NCBI RefSeq assembly: GCF_014641855.1
Contig: NZ_BMII01000001.1
Coordinates: 124,001-188,000 of the forward strand
Source of the DNA: Shewanella inventionis
GTDB taxonomy: Bacteria > Pseudomonadota > Gammaproteobacteria > Enterobacterales > Shewanellaceae
Direction: 5' to 3'
Length of the DNA: 64,000 nucleotides
In this document: positions 17,480-26,471 of the stretch, in pieces
How the letters are laid out: every line of letters begins with the position of its first letter
How positions within the stretch are numbered: the first letter of the stretch is position 1
Notes under the pieces: model-generated
Databases searched by the model: none
What the model was told of the DNA's origin: nothing
What the model saw: only the letters and a program-made list of their open reading frames with translations
Made by a program: the position numbers and the translations under genes

Positions 17480-18855
17480 TGCTAAAGCAAAACCCTTTCA
17501 ATCGCTTGTTTTTCAAACTGCTGCTAGGCTTTTGGCTGTGCAGCTCATTGATTATTGCTTTGGTGTCATTATTACCGCTATTGCAGCAAAATCATGACCG
17601 CTCAAAGCTCCCACCTAGCCTTGAAAAGGTACTACAGCATGTGGCTGAACGCATTCAGCAGCAACCGCAATTACTAGAGAGCGAAAACCTGCAACGTTTA
17701 CAACGCGGCCGCAACCATAAAGGCGGTCCTATCCGTTTATACTTAACCGACGACCAAGGTAAAGTACTAAACAATAAACGTGTTTCTCGAGAATTTAGAC
17801 GTTTTCTATTAATGGCAGAAGAAGCCGACCAACCAATTAGCCACCAGTTTAGAGATGAACTGATTTTTGGGCCTTATTCTTTCGAGGTTAACAGCAAAAC
17901 CTATCAATTATTCGGCCGTTTGCCTGACAATCACCCGCGGCCCTGGTTTTTATTTTTTGCCGACAATAAATTACTCACCGCAGGATTAGCAATTTTATTA
18001 TCCGGTTTTTTATGTGGCCTTTTAGCCTGGTATTTAGGTAAACCATTACGCTCTTTAAAGCAAAGTGCCAACGCCTTAGCACGGGGTGATTTAGCCAATC
18101 GTGTAGACGAGGCAACCGCTAGCCGCCGAGATGAAATGGGTCAACTTGCCGTGGCATTTAATGCCATGGCAGATGCAGTAGAAACCATGGTGAATAACCA
18201 GCAACGCTTAATGGGCGATATCTCCCATGAGCTACGCACGCCATTAACACGCTTACAATTGTCACTTGCGCTTGCACGTAAAAAAGGCCAGCACAGTACT
18301 GAGCTCGATCGTATTGAATATGAGGCGCTGCAACAAGAAGCGCTCATTAGTGAACTGCTTACCTTGTCACGAGTAAGACTTAACGCCACTGAAAAACGCC
18401 TCACTGCCGAGTTAACAGAAACCTTAAGCCAGGTACTTGATGACGCGGAGTTTGAAGCAGAGCAACAAGGAAAACAGCTACACATCAACATCGATGACTC
18501 GATTTGCTTTGAACACTTTCCTAAAACCTTATCACGCGCGATTGAAAACTTACTGCGTAACGCCATTCGCTATGCAGAAAAGCATGTTTATATCGAAAGC
18601 CAACAAACTAAGCATCAGGTGAGTATACTTGTTAAAGATGATGGACCAGGCTTACCAGAAGAAGAACTAGAAGCGATTTTTACTCCTTTTTATCGTCCAG
18701 ACAGCTCACGCGATAGAGAATCTGGTGGTTGGGGGCTTGGTTTAGCCATTACTCAAGCGGCAATTCAAGCTCATAGGGGGCACATAGCGGCTCAAAATCA
18801 GCAACCCCACGGCCTAATCGTTACCATCAGCATACCGAATCAATTAAGTCATTAA
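17479..18855 (+). CDS. cpxA: Envelope stress sensor kinase CpxA
   Basis: A 458-residue inner-membrane histidine kinase. A membrane segment near residues 10-32, a periplasmic sensor region (about 35-160), a second membrane segment (about 165-187), HAMP, HisKA with GDISHELRTPLTRLQLSL (phospho-His), and HATPase_c with N-box NLLRNAIRYA, DDGPGLP and GGWGLGLAI. Domain order and the one-base overlap with cpxR fit CpxA. The periplasmic region is where CpxP-type proteins act in E. coli. Confidence 0.9.
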   Translation: MLKQNPFNRLFFKLLLGFWLCSSLIIALVSLLPLLQQNHDRSKLPPSLEKVLQHVAERIQQQPQLLESENLQRLQRGRNHKGGPIRLYLTDDQGKVLNNKRVSREFRRFLLMAEEADQPISHQFRDELIFGPYSFEVNSKTYQLFGRLPDNHPRPWFLFFADNKLLTAGLAILLSGFLCGLLAWYLGKPLRSLKQSANALARGDLANRVDEATASRRDEMGQLAVAFNAMADAVETMVNNQQRLMGDISHELRTPLTRLQLSLALARKKGQHSTELDRIEYEALQQEALISELLTLSRVRLNATEKRLTAELTETLSQVLDDAEFEAEQQGKQLHINIDDSICFEHFPKTLSRAIENLLRNAIRYAEKHVYIESQQTKHQVSILVKDDGPGLPEEELEAIFTPFYRPDSSRDRESGGWGLGLAITQAAIQAHRGHIAAQNQQPHGLIVTISIPNQLSH

Positions 18856-18917
18856 GATTAAACACATCGCCGATGTGATGCTATGCTTAACATTATCATC
18901 ACATTAACGATTTCCAT

Positions 18918-19601
18918 ATGTATCGAATAATCATTGGTTTATTATGCTGTTGTATATTTGTCAGTCACGCCCAAGAAATCGACGTCATTGCTTTTGAGTA
19001 TCCGCCTTATTTGACTCAACACACGAGCGAGCAAGGTGAGGTAGTGGTGTTGCTAAAACGCGCTTTTGCATACAGTGCTTTTAGCCCAAAAATAACATTT
19101 ATCAGCAGTCGCGATGCACAAAAATACATCACCCAAAAAAAGTGGTGCTTGAGTTTTATTCCACCACAAACACCTGCTAAGCAACACTTGCAGGTGATAT
19201 TGGCCGATAAAACCATACCATTAACCTTATTTCGCCTTGCTGAGCCTCAAGTGTTTATAGGTAACGAACTCAAAAACAAAGTGATTGCCCACCTACCTCT
19301 CTCACTTGACGATCGAAAAGTACGTTCATTTGCCAAGGCTGGGGCTAAACTGACCCTTGTTGATACCATAGAGCAAGGTGTGTCGTTATTGCTAAATCAA
19401 GAGGTCGATTATGTGTATGGCGATCAACAGGCAATTGATTACGCCAGCAATAACCTCAACTTCCCGGCAATGTTATTACAAGACTCAGCTATGGTATTTT
19501 ACCAATTCCCAATGGCTGTTTGGTTAAATAGTCAGTGTGCAAGTGCAGATAAAATCCGTACTCATCTTGAGCAGCAACATTACTCTATTCACCGCTTTTA
19601 G
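18918..19601 (+). CDS. Periplasmic solute-binding protein-like protein (SBP_bac_3 type)
   Basis: A 227-residue secreted protein with a short signal peptide (MYRIIIGLLCCCIFVSHA). The mature part begins EIDVIAFEYPPYLTQ, the usual opening of family 3 amino-acid binding proteins, and contains the ...LVDTIEQGVSLLLNQEVDYVYGDQQAIDYA stretch typical of their second lobe. No permease or ATPase gene is near, so transport is unproven; such orphans may be sensors or vestigial. It lies 62 bp after cpxA on the same strand, with a small hairpin (18863-18877) between. No strong ribosome binding site is seen. Confidence 0.7.
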   Translation: MYRIIIGLLCCCIFVSHAQEIDVIAFEYPPYLTQHTSEQGEVVVLLKRAFAYSAFSPKITFISSRDAQKYITQKKWCLSFIPPQTPAKQHLQVILADKTIPLTLFRLAEPQVFIGNELKNKVIAHLPLSLDDRKVRSFAKAGAKLTLVDTIEQGVSLLLNQEVDYVYGDQQAIDYASNNLNFPAMLLQDSAMVFYQFPMAVWLNSQCASADKIRTHLEQQHYSIHRF

Positions 19602-19690
19602 CTTTACCTGAGTTGCAATGGATGACGCTTAAGCTCTGCTCAGGTATAATTTCTTCCCTGTTTTAAGCCTCGCAAAGTCTTAAGGTTACT

Positions 19691-20155
19691 ATGTTTCATA
19701 TCGCACTCTACGAACCAGAAATCGCCCCCAATACTGGCAACATTATCCGTTTATGTGCTAATAACGGTACACAACTGCATTTAATTGAACCGTTGGGTTT
19801 TGATTTAGAAGAGAAAAAACTACGCCGTGCCGGTTTAGACTACGCAGATTTAACTCGGGTTACCCGCCATAAAGACTACGCAAGTTTTTTGGCCGCCATG
19901 CCTGGTAAACGTATCATGGCTTGCACCACAAAAGGCAGCCGTCCACATACCCAAATCGCCTTTCAAAAAGATGACGTACTGTTGTTTGGCCCAGAAACTC
20001 GTGGCCTGCCCATGGATATCATCAACGCCACACCATTAGAACAGCGTTTACGCATTCCTATGACAGCCAACAGCCGCAGTTTAAACTTATCTAACTCAGT
20101 TGCCATTATCAGTTATGAAGCTTGGCGTCAGTTAGATTTTATAGGCGCTGAATAA
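19691..20155 (+). CDS. trmL: tRNA (cytidine/uridine-34 2'-O)-methyltransferase TrmL
   Basis: A 154-residue SPOUT methyltransferase that methylates the ribose of the wobble base in certain tRNA-Leu species with S-adenosylmethionine. Visible family motifs are the N-terminal [28 protein letters not shown] and the C-terminal knot region [26 protein letters not shown] at 19645-19650 and AAGG before the ATG suggest its own promoter. It overlaps the next gene by one base. Confidence 0.96.
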   Translation: MFHIALYEPEIAPNTGNIIRLCANNGTQLHLIEPLGFDLEEKKLRRAGLDYADLTRVTRHKDYASFLAAMPGKRIMACTTKGSRPHTQIAFQKDDVLLFGPETRGLPMDIINATPLEQRLRIPMTANSRSLNLSNSVAIISYEAWRQLDFIGAE

Positions 20156-20490
20156 TGAAACAAACGCCCTCGCCAGAAACTCAAAACGATGCACTTGCCA
20201 TGGCCAAAGCCACACAAAAGCCTGGTCAAACCAAAGAACAAACTAAGCTCATCGCTGCTGGGATAGAAAAGGGCATTGCAGAATACAAGAAACGTGAAAA
20301 AGCCAAAGCGCGCGACAGAGACAAAGCGCGTAAACAACGCTTAAAAGCAAAAAACCAGGTTAATGATATCGATGACACTGAGATGGACCATAGCGAATCA
20401 AGCGCTCAAATGACCACAATGGCTTGGGGGTTGCTCGGGTTATTGGTACTAAGTTGGGCGGGATTTGCTACTTACATATTGGTGCTTTAA
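20155..20490 (+). CDS. DUF2956-family small membrane protein
   Basis: A 111-residue protein with a charged, lysine-rich N-terminal half (KKREKAKARDRDKARKQRLKAK) and one C-terminal membrane segment (MAWGLLGLLVLSWAGFATYILVL). The conserved QTKEQTKLIAAGIEKGIAEYKK stretch marks DUF2956, of unknown function. Translationally coupled to trmL (TAATG). The basic tract could bind nucleic acid, but there is no direct support. Confidence 0.82.
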   Translation: MKQTPSPETQNDALAMAKATQKPGQTKEQTKLIAAGIEKGIAEYKKREKAKARDRDKARKQRLKAKNQVNDIDDTEMDHSESSAQMTTMAWGLLGLLVLSWAGFATYILVL

Positions 20491-20493
20491 CCA

Positions 20494-21024
20494 TCACTTA
20501 GACGGATACAAACTTAGCGCTCTAACCACCTGATATTGCTCGCTATCATCGTCAAGGTAGTGGGCACTTTGCTGCCATTGCCAGCCATTTTTCGGCTTGT
20601 CTGCTGTGGCCTTTATCGGGTCAAATTGCAATTGCACTAACGCTGGGCGCTGATTGATCTCTCCTTTACCCAAAAAAGAAAAACTACCCGACTGCCGATA
20701 TAACGTCAGGTGCTGCATTACGTCATCGGTCACACCATTAGCGTAAATTAATAACACGTTATCTTGTTGCTGCCTAAACCACCAAGTTTCGCTATTTGAA
20801 AACCGGCTACCGCGACTGACACTAATGTATAAATTACCTTGATCGGCCGAGCACATCACCGAGGTTGTCACCGCCATTGGCGCCAAGTTGGGGTTGGCTG
20901 CAGTACCTTGCCATTCACCCACCAAGTGCGGGCATAACTCAGCCAATAACACCTTGTCGGCATTCGCACTCAAAGACAGAGTAATACTCAATGCTCCTAG
21001 TAATAGTAACGAGCGACGCTTCAT
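20494..21024 (-). CDS. Secreted protein of unknown function
   Basis: A 176-residue exported protein that I do not recognise. A signal peptide (MKRRSLLLLGALSITLSLSANA) is followed by a sequence rich in predicted beta strands, with two Cys (CPHLVGEW and SVMCSADQ) that could pair. The WQGTA...YLYISVSRG...FLGKGEI pattern faintly resembles lipocalin-like folds, a guess only. The gene is convergent with the DUF2956 gene, 3 bp apart. Ten G on the coding strand sit directly against the ATG and replace a normal ribosome binding site. Confidence 0.75.
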   Translation of the reverse strand: MKRRSLLLLGALSITLSLSANADKVLLAELCPHLVGEWQGTAANPNLAPMAVTTSVMCSADQGNLYISVSRGSRFSNSETWWFRQQQDNVLLIYANGVTDDVMQHLTLYRQSGSFSFLGKGEINQRPALVQLQFDPIKATADKPKNGWQWQQSAHYLDDDSEQYQVVRALSLYPSK

Positions 21025-21034
21025 CCCCCCCCCC
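21025..21034 (-). repeat. Homopolymeric G10 tract abutting a start codon
   Basis: Ten consecutive C on the plus strand read as G10 immediately before the ATG at 21024. Such tracts change length by slippage and could alter translation initiation of the secreted protein. Confidence 0.9.
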
Positions 21035-21081
21035 TAAATGCCATACCAACTTAGAGTGTCAGTGTACTCCAACTCGCGGAT

Positions 21082-21119
21082 AAAAAAATGACCCACTGAA
21101 CAAATCAGTAGGCCATTTT
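21082..21119 (-). terminator. Terminator of the M20/M16 operon
   Basis: AAAATGACCCACTGA pairs with TCAGTAGGCCATTTT (13 of 15 positions) around a 5-base loop. Seven A on the left give a U-run on minus-strand RNA. It lies 38 bp past the stop of the second M16 gene. Confidence 0.75.
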
Positions 21120-21156
21120 ATGTCTATTGATTACCTCGTGCCGAGGTCAACGACGC

Positions 21157-22605
21157 TTATTGACCAAAGCCAGTATCGGTAATGTTCACTTGAGTCACTT
21201 CACCGTATTGTGCAGCAATATCGGCAATTTCAGCAGCATTACCAATTAACACAAACTGCAGATTTTGCTGCGGAAAGTATTGAGCCACTAAGCGTTGAGT
21301 TTCAGCTAATGTGAGGCCATCCACTTTAGCTTGGAACTGGTTAATAAAATCATCGTTCATGCCATATAAGTACATGTCAGACAGTAAACCGGCTAATTGG
21401 CCACTGGTTTCGTACTTAGGCGGAAACTGCCCTTTAACGTACGCTTTGGCTGAGTCGAGCGTCGCTTGATCAATGCCCTTTTCCCATAAACGCGAATAGG
21501 TGAGCAAGGCTAAATCGATGGCTTCTTTGGTGGTCGATGACTTAGTAAAGGTACTAATTTGAAATACCCCAGACTGTGAATATGGGCTAAAGCCAGAGCG
21601 CGCACCATAGGTTAAGCCAGCGTTTACGCGTAACTCATCATTTAACCATGAGGTAAAACGGCCACCTAAAATGGTGTTCACCACAGTTAAACCAACATAA
21701 TCCGGATTGTCATATCGAATGCCCACACCACCAATTAAAAACGTAGTTTCAATCGCGTCAGGCTTGTCGACTAACAAGACTCTTGGCTTGGTTAGTGTTG
21801 GTAAGCCCTGGCTCAAATCTGGTTGCATCACGGTTTCTGTAGCTTGCCAATCACCAAACGCTTTGTTGAGCTTGGCTGTCATGTCATTTACATCAAAATC
21901 ACCAACCACGTTAATGCTCATGTTATTCGGTTGGTAATAACCTTTATGAAACGCTCGTAGCTCATTAACATTAATCGTCGAGATTGACTCACTGCTGCCA
22001 GATGCGGGATTTGCATAAGGGTGTTTGCCAAACACCAACTTGTTAAAGTAGCGACTAATCACTGCGCGTGGGCTTTCTTTTTGTTGCGATAATCCCACAA
22101 TTTCGCGCTGTTTTAGCTTATCAAACTCGGTAGAGTCAAAGTCGGGTTGGCGTATAACATTGCTGAAAATGGCCAACACAGTGTCGATGTCTTTGGTCAT
22201 CATATTAGCGCGCACATAAGTGCCCTCGGCATCGGCGTTAGTATTTACACTGGCACCAATAAAGTCGAGTTGTTGCTCAATATCAGCTTTAGACTGACCC
22301 GCAGCACCTAGCATTAAGCTTTGCGAGGTTAAATAAGCCAAACCTGAAGTGGTGTCATTAACCGCTCCGGCTTTTATCACTGCATCAAGGGTGACTAATG
22401 GCACTTCTTTTTGCACCATTAAATTAACGGTTAGGCCGTTATCTAAGGTCACTTTTTGATAACTCGGCATGACAAAACTTGGGGTTGCGGCAACCGGTTC
22501 AACGCTGGTTTTTTGAGTTGTTGCACAACCACTTAAAGTTAAACAGCATGCCAGCGAAATGGCAGATAACGACAGGGTCATTGTTGAATGAGTAAGGGTT
22601 TTCAT
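21157..22605 (-). CDS. M16-family lipoprotein, non-catalytic partner subunit
   Basis: 482 residues. The N-terminus is a lipoprotein signal with lipobox LTLSGC (Cys about residue 27). The rest has the M16 (pitrilysin/insulinase) fold signature: GLTVNLMVQKEVPLV at the start, then SGLAYLTSQSLMLGA where the active family has HxxEH. The zinc ligands are therefore missing. The second-domain hallmark YGARSGFSPYSQSGVFQI is present. It would pair with the active subunit encoded just upstream, as in two-subunit M16 enzymes. The start overlaps the stop of that gene by 4 bases (ATGA). Confidence 0.9.
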   Translation of the reverse strand: MKTLTHSTMTLSLSAISLACCLTLSGCATTQKTSVEPVAATPSFVMPSYQKVTLDNGLTVNLMVQKEVPLVTLDAVIKAGAVNDTTSGLAYLTSQSLMLGAAGQSKADIEQQLDFIGASVNTNADAEGTYVRANMMTKDIDTVLAIFSNVIRQPDFDSTEFDKLKQREIVGLSQQKESPRAVISRYFNKLVFGKHPYANPASGSSESISTINVNELRAFHKGYYQPNNMSINVVGDFDVNDMTAKLNKAFGDWQATETVMQPDLSQGLPTLTKPRVLLVDKPDAIETTFLIGGVGIRYDNPDYVGLTVVNTILGGRFTSWLNDELRVNAGLTYGARSGFSPYSQSGVFQISTFTKSSTTKEAIDLALLTYSRLWEKGIDQATLDSAKAYVKGQFPPKYETSGQLAGLLSDMYLYGMNDDFINQFQAKVDGLTLAETQRLVAQYFPQQNLQFVLIGNAAEIADIAAQYGEVTQVNITDTGFGQ

Positions 22606-23930
22606 TTGTCTGACTCCTCAGTCGCCGCGAGCACACCAACAGTGCGATTTGCTTTAATTAAATAGGTTTGTGCCACACGCTGAATGTCTGCTGGAGTCAC
22701 TTTGTTATAAGCTTCAGGCGCATTAAAAAGCTTGGTGTAATCACCAAAATACAACTCGTAGGTACCAAGAGTATTAGCTTTACCATTAATGGTTTCCATG
22801 GTTTGATAAAAATCCATTAGCTTGATATTTTTTACTTTTTCGAGCTCTTGCTGAGTTACACCTTGGCTGGCAATTAAATCAATTTGCTCAATAAGCGCTT
22901 TCTCTAGCGTATCAGCACTGACGCCAGCATTAGCCACACCCAGGATATAAAAAAGATTAGGGTCAAATGACATGGGCATATAAGTGTCAGCCGCTACAGC
23001 CACTTGCTTATCAACTAACGCCTGATAAAAACGCGAACTATTGCCCTCACTTAACATTGAGGCTAATAAATCAAGTGCATAATAATCGGCATGGCTTGTG
23101 GCGGGCACGTGGTACGCCAGCATCACATTAGGGGTACTCACCGACTCTTTTTTAACAAACACACGGCGCTCACCTTTTTGCTCAGGCTCTACAGTACGTA
23201 CGGCTTTTGGCGGCGCTTGGGCTGGAATAGGCGCAAAGTATTGGTCAGCTAACGCTTTTACCTGGGCAAGTTTTACATCACCGGTAATCACCACTAACGC
23301 ATTGTTGGGTGCATAATAGGTTTTGTGGTATTGCTGTAAATCTTCCAAAGTCCATGCGGCAATGTCAGACTCATAACCAATCACCGACCAGCTATAAGGG
23401 TGCGCTGAAAATGCCACACTTTTAAGAGCCTCTTGAATGGTGCGCCAGTTAGAGTTTTCAAGCCCTGTGGTGCGCTCAGATTGCACAACACCACGCTCGC
23501 TTTCAACCATGTCAGGGTCAATGTCTAAATTGGCGATACGATCAGATTCAAGATCAAAAATAGTCTCAATACCACTGGCAGGAAACCAGTTGGTGTACAC
23601 GGTTAAGTCTTCACTGGTATAGGCATTATTTGCGCCACCCGCGGCTTCCATGGTGCGGTCGAACATCTTAGGGCCAAACTTTTTTGAGCCGTTAAACATC
23701 ATGTGTTCAAAAAAGTGCGAAATACCGGTAATACCAGGTACTTCGTTGCGCGAACCGACTTTCCAAAAAATGTACATGTTGGCATTAGGGATGGAACTAT
23801 CCTCAAGCACCATGATTTTCATGCCATTGCCTAGGGTAAAGCTGTTAATGTCTTGTGCTTGTGTTGCTGACACAGAGGGCGTACTCAATACGCCAATTGT
23901 CATCAACAACGCGATTAACTTGCGTGTCAT
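22602..23930 (-). CDS. M16-family zinc metallopeptidase, catalytic subunit
   Basis: 442 residues with a signal peptide (MTRKLIALLMTIGVLSTPSVSA). The inverted zinc motif HFFEH (His 72, Glu 75, His 76) is intact, with NNAYTSEDLTVYTNW after it and a candidate third ligand in VVQSERTTG (Glu 152). The second half contains the usual ALDLLASMLSEGNSSRFYQALV. Predicted to degrade peptides in the periplasm together with the lipoprotein partner. I chose ATG 23930, because AAGGAG lies 7 bases upstream; the open frame extends 20 codons further but without a better start. Confidence 0.92.
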   Translation of the reverse strand: MTRKLIALLMTIGVLSTPSVSATQAQDINSFTLGNGMKIMVLEDSSIPNANMYIFWKVGSRNEVPGITGISHFFEHMMFNGSKKFGPKMFDRTMEAAGGANNAYTSEDLTVYTNWFPASGIETIFDLESDRIANLDIDPDMVESERGVVQSERTTGLENSNWRTIQEALKSVAFSAHPYSWSVIGYESDIAAWTLEDLQQYHKTYYAPNNALVVITGDVKLAQVKALADQYFAPIPAQAPPKAVRTVEPEQKGERRVFVKKESVSTPNVMLAYHVPATSHADYYALDLLASMLSEGNSSRFYQALVDKQVAVAADTYMPMSFDPNLFYILGVANAGVSADTLEKALIEQIDLIASQGVTQQELEKVKNIKLMDFYQTMETINGKANTLGTYELYFGDYTKLFNAPEAYNKVTPADIQRVAQTYLIKANRTVGVLAATEESDK

Positions 23931-23973
23931 ATCTCGCTCCTTTGAGCTATTGTCCAATATTATATTTACTGGG

Positions 23974-25281
23974 TTATTGTGCCGTGCCAAGTGCGGTCAA
24001 TGCAACTTGAGTCATGGTTTGCACGCCTACTTTTAGTGCGCTCTCATCTACATAAAAAGCAGGCGAATGGTTACTGGCCACCTGGCTTGGCACTTTATCT
24101 GTTGGCGTCACGCCTAAAAAGAAAAACATGCCTGGGGTTTCTAGCGCATAGTAAGAAAAATCTTCTGCGCCAGTGATTAATCCTGGCTCAATCAATTTAT
24201 TGTCACCCACCACAGAGGCTATCACCGGGCGCATTTTGCTAACCAACTCTGGGTTATTCACGGTAACTGGATAACCAGGTTGGATTTCTGTTGTCGCGGT
24301 GGCACCAAGGGTTTTAGCCGCATTAGTGGCAATTTCGGCCAGTTTCACTTTAATATCGGCGCGCATATCCTGATCAAAGGTGCGAATAGTGCCAATAAGC
24401 TCAACTTCATCTGGGATAATGTTTGAACGAATACCGCCATTAATGGCGCCAAAGCTAACAACCGCTGGCGCTTTAGTAATATCGACCTGACGGCTAATAA
24501 TGGTTTGCACGCTGTTAATAATCTGCGCAGAAGCCACGATAGGGTCAACACCGCCCCAAGGGCGCGAACCATGGGTTTGTCTGCCCGTCACTTTAATAGT
24601 AAATGAATCTTCACTGGCCATGGCTGGGCCAGAGCGTAAACCAATCACACCAGTTGGCATGCTTGAGGTAACATGCATACCAAACACTTGCTCAGGCTTG
24701 CGTTTGGCAAACAAGCCTTCTTTTAGCATTAACTCAGCGCCGCCTTGCTCGCCTTCTGGCGCGCCTTCTTCGGCCGGCTGGAAAATAAACATCACATCAC
24801 CAGCCAAACTGTCTTTTACCTTCACGAGGTTTTCGGCCACGCCCATTAACATCGCCACATGCGTATCGTGACCACAGGCATGCATTACACCGACTTTTTG
24901 GCCCCGATAAGTGTCTGTCGCTTTAGAGGCAAAAGGTAAATCAACCACTTCGGTCACTGGCAGCGCATCCATGTCAGCACGTAAACCAATGAGTGGACCA
25001 GGTTTACCACCTTTAAGGATCGCCACCACACCAGTATGTGCAATACCCGTTTGCACCTCGAGCCCTAGCGATTTGAGGTGTTTCTCAATCACTTTACTGG
25101 TGCGAAATTCACGATTTGATAATTCAGGATGTTGGTGAAGGTCGCGGCGCCATGCAATCACTTTGCTTTCGACTTGAGCAGTTAATTCTGCGGCATTAGG
25201 CACACTGGCCACGGTAGATGAACTGTAAACACTGCTAGCAAATACACTAGCAAGCATGAAAGCGAGGGAGGTCGGGCGCAT
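23974..25281 (-). CDS. Secreted M20-family amidohydrolase
   Basis: A 435-residue zinc-dependent amidohydrolase of the M20D (hippurate hydrolase/IAA-amino acid hydrolase) type. A signal peptide (about residues 1-25) is followed by RRDLHQHPELS, RADMDALP, the metal motif HACGHDTH (about 134-141), PAEEG with the catalytic Glu, and a C-terminal GAEDFSYYA. Substrate cannot be told from sequence. The M16 catalytic gene starts 43 bp downstream on the same strand, so the three genes may form a periplasmic peptide-degradation operon. Confidence 0.92.
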   Translation of the reverse strand: MRPTSLAFMLASVFASSVYSSSTVASVPNAAELTAQVESKVIAWRRDLHQHPELSNREFRTSKVIEKHLKSLGLEVQTGIAHTGVVAILKGGKPGPLIGLRADMDALPVTEVVDLPFASKATDTYRGQKVGVMHACGHDTHVAMLMGVAENLVKVKDSLAGDVMFIFQPAEEGAPEGEQGGAELMLKEGLFAKRKPEQVFGMHVTSSMPTGVIGLRSGPAMASEDSFTIKVTGRQTHGSRPWGGVDPIVASAQIINSVQTIISRQVDITKAPAVVSFGAINGGIRSNIIPDEVELIGTIRTFDQDMRADIKVKLAEIATNAAKTLGATATTEIQPGYPVTVNNPELVSKMRPVIASVVGDNKLIEPGLITGAEDFSYYALETPGMFFFLGVTPTDKVPSQVASNHSPAFYVDESALKVGVQTMTQVALTALGTAQ

Positions 25282-25399
25282 GTAAGGTCCATTTTTGTTG
25301 TTATTTGAGAAACAAAACTACCGTGAAACGCCCCATTTGTTAACTGTTTTACCGATTTACCCTACAGACAATTGTATCTATTTATTAACATATGCGAGT

Positions 25400-26047
25400 T
25401 TATATCGAGGGCAGCTGTAAAAACACGACGTCATTGTCGATGATTTCAAGTTGCCAACCGCGTTGTTGTGCCAACCATTCAAAGGTCTCAACAGAGTAAA
25501 AGTTAATATGGGTTGGGTCACTTTTATAGTGCCATTTTGTGAACGCTTCCAAATCGAGCACACGCTTGGTCATAATGGCCAAAATGCCGCCGGGCAAAAG
25601 CAGTTGGCTTAATTGTTCAATTAACTGATGAGCATCGGCAATATGCTCTATCACTTCGGTTAAACATACAAAGTCATATTGCTGATTAAGCACCTGAGTA
25701 TCTGGATGATAAAACAAATCATAATTAGCGATACTGACACCCTGGGCTGCAGCCATTTGGCTAAGCACGGCGCCTTCACCGCAGCCAAAATCTAAGCCTT
25801 TGGCATTAAGCCCAGTGCGAGCCAATAATGGCGTGAGTGTACGCGACAAAAACCGTTGGTAGCCTGCATCGGCAAAGTCATTGTCGTGTAAATCATATTG
25901 GGCTTTTTCAGCCGTTTCATCTAAATAAAACTGCGAGGGCACCGACACTAAATGGCATTGTTGGCAACGTACATATTCACGATTTTTGTCTTGATGAAAA
26001 GCAAACGTTTGCTGGTGACACAATGGGCAAGACGACAAAGACAACAC
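25400..26047 (-). CDS. SAM-dependent methyltransferase with N-terminal zinc ribbon
   Basis: 215 residues. The N-terminus holds two CxxC pairs (CPLC at 7-10 and CQQC at 28-31) that should bind zinc. A class I methyltransferase fold follows: motif I LDFGCGEGAVL, the NYDLF acidic strand end, FVCLTEVIEHI and LLLPGGILAIMTK. The acceptor is unknown; similar two-domain proteins are annotated only as methyltransferases. The gene is followed by no obvious terminator and lies upstream of nothing on its own strand until the peptidase operon. Confidence 0.85.
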   Translation of the reverse strand: MLSLSSCPLCHQQTFAFHQDKNREYVRCQQCHLVSVPSQFYLDETAEKAQYDLHDNDFADAGYQRFLSRTLTPLLARTGLNAKGLDFGCGEGAVLSQMAAAQGVSIANYDLFYHPDTQVLNQQYDFVCLTEVIEHIADAHQLIEQLSQLLLPGGILAIMTKRVLDLEAFTKWHYKSDPTHINFYSVETFEWLAQQRGWQLEIIDNDVVFLQLPSI

Positions 26048-26068
26048 TCCAAATTATAGCGAAAAAGG

Positions 26069-26452
26069 TTATTGTTCAGATTGAGCAGGATCGCTGGTTT
26101 CTTGTGGGATTTTTCGGGTTTGTGCTGCGGCCTCTTGCGCTTGCTGGAGGTATTTTTGCTCGCGAGTTAAACGCTGTTCCGATTGCGCTTTCGCTTTTTC
26201 GAGCTGCTGTGCTTCCCAATCATTTGCTTCTTGTTTGGCTAACACTTTTTGTTCACGCTCTGCAGTGGCACTGGCTGCGTCACGGGCTTTTTGCAATTGA
26301 GTTTGCTCAAGCTCGGCAGATTCAATCCGCGCTTGTTCGCCCTTTTCTGCCAAGGTCATTTTTTTATGTGGCTTGTCTGTCGCTAAAGCATTGACCGAAA
26401 GCATGCTAGCAAAACACATCAGCATTATCATCGCAATAAGGCGAGCATTCAT
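26069..26452 (-). CDS. Small secreted coiled-coil protein
   Basis: 127 residues. A signal peptide (MNARLIAMIMLMCFASMLSVNALA) precedes a mature part of about 100 residues that is almost entirely Glu/Gln/Ala/Lys heptad-like sequence, so a periplasmic coiled coil. I do not recognise a family. ATG 26452 is favoured by AAGGACAG upstream and by the signal peptide; the open frame runs 47 codons further upstream into tapT but with unlikely sequence. It ends 21 bp before the methyltransferase gene and starts 19 bp after the tapT stop, so it may be co-transcribed. Confidence 0.7.
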   Translation of the reverse strand: MNARLIAMIMLMCFASMLSVNALATDKPHKKMTLAEKGEQARIESAELEQTQLQKARDAASATAEREQKVLAKQEANDWEAQQLEKAKAQSEQRLTREQKYLQQAQEAAAQTRKIPQETSDPAQSEQ

Positions 26453-26471
26453 AACATCTGTCCTTTGAGTC

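Noticed and set aside
18141..18566. A 141-codon minus-strand frame
   Set aside because: Antisense to the cpxA HisKA region; Ser/Cys-rich composition typical of a shadow frame.
18863..18877. Short palindrome CACATCGCCGATGTG after cpxA
   Set aside because: No U-run, and a loop too tight for a convincing terminator; noted only in passing.
23650..24036. A 128-codon plus-strand frame
   Set aside because: Antisense to the M16 catalytic subunit start and the gap before it; no supporting start signal.
25837..26394. A 185-codon plus-strand open frame
   Set aside because: Lies antisense to the methyltransferase and coiled-coil genes, with no ribosome binding site or recognisable domain.
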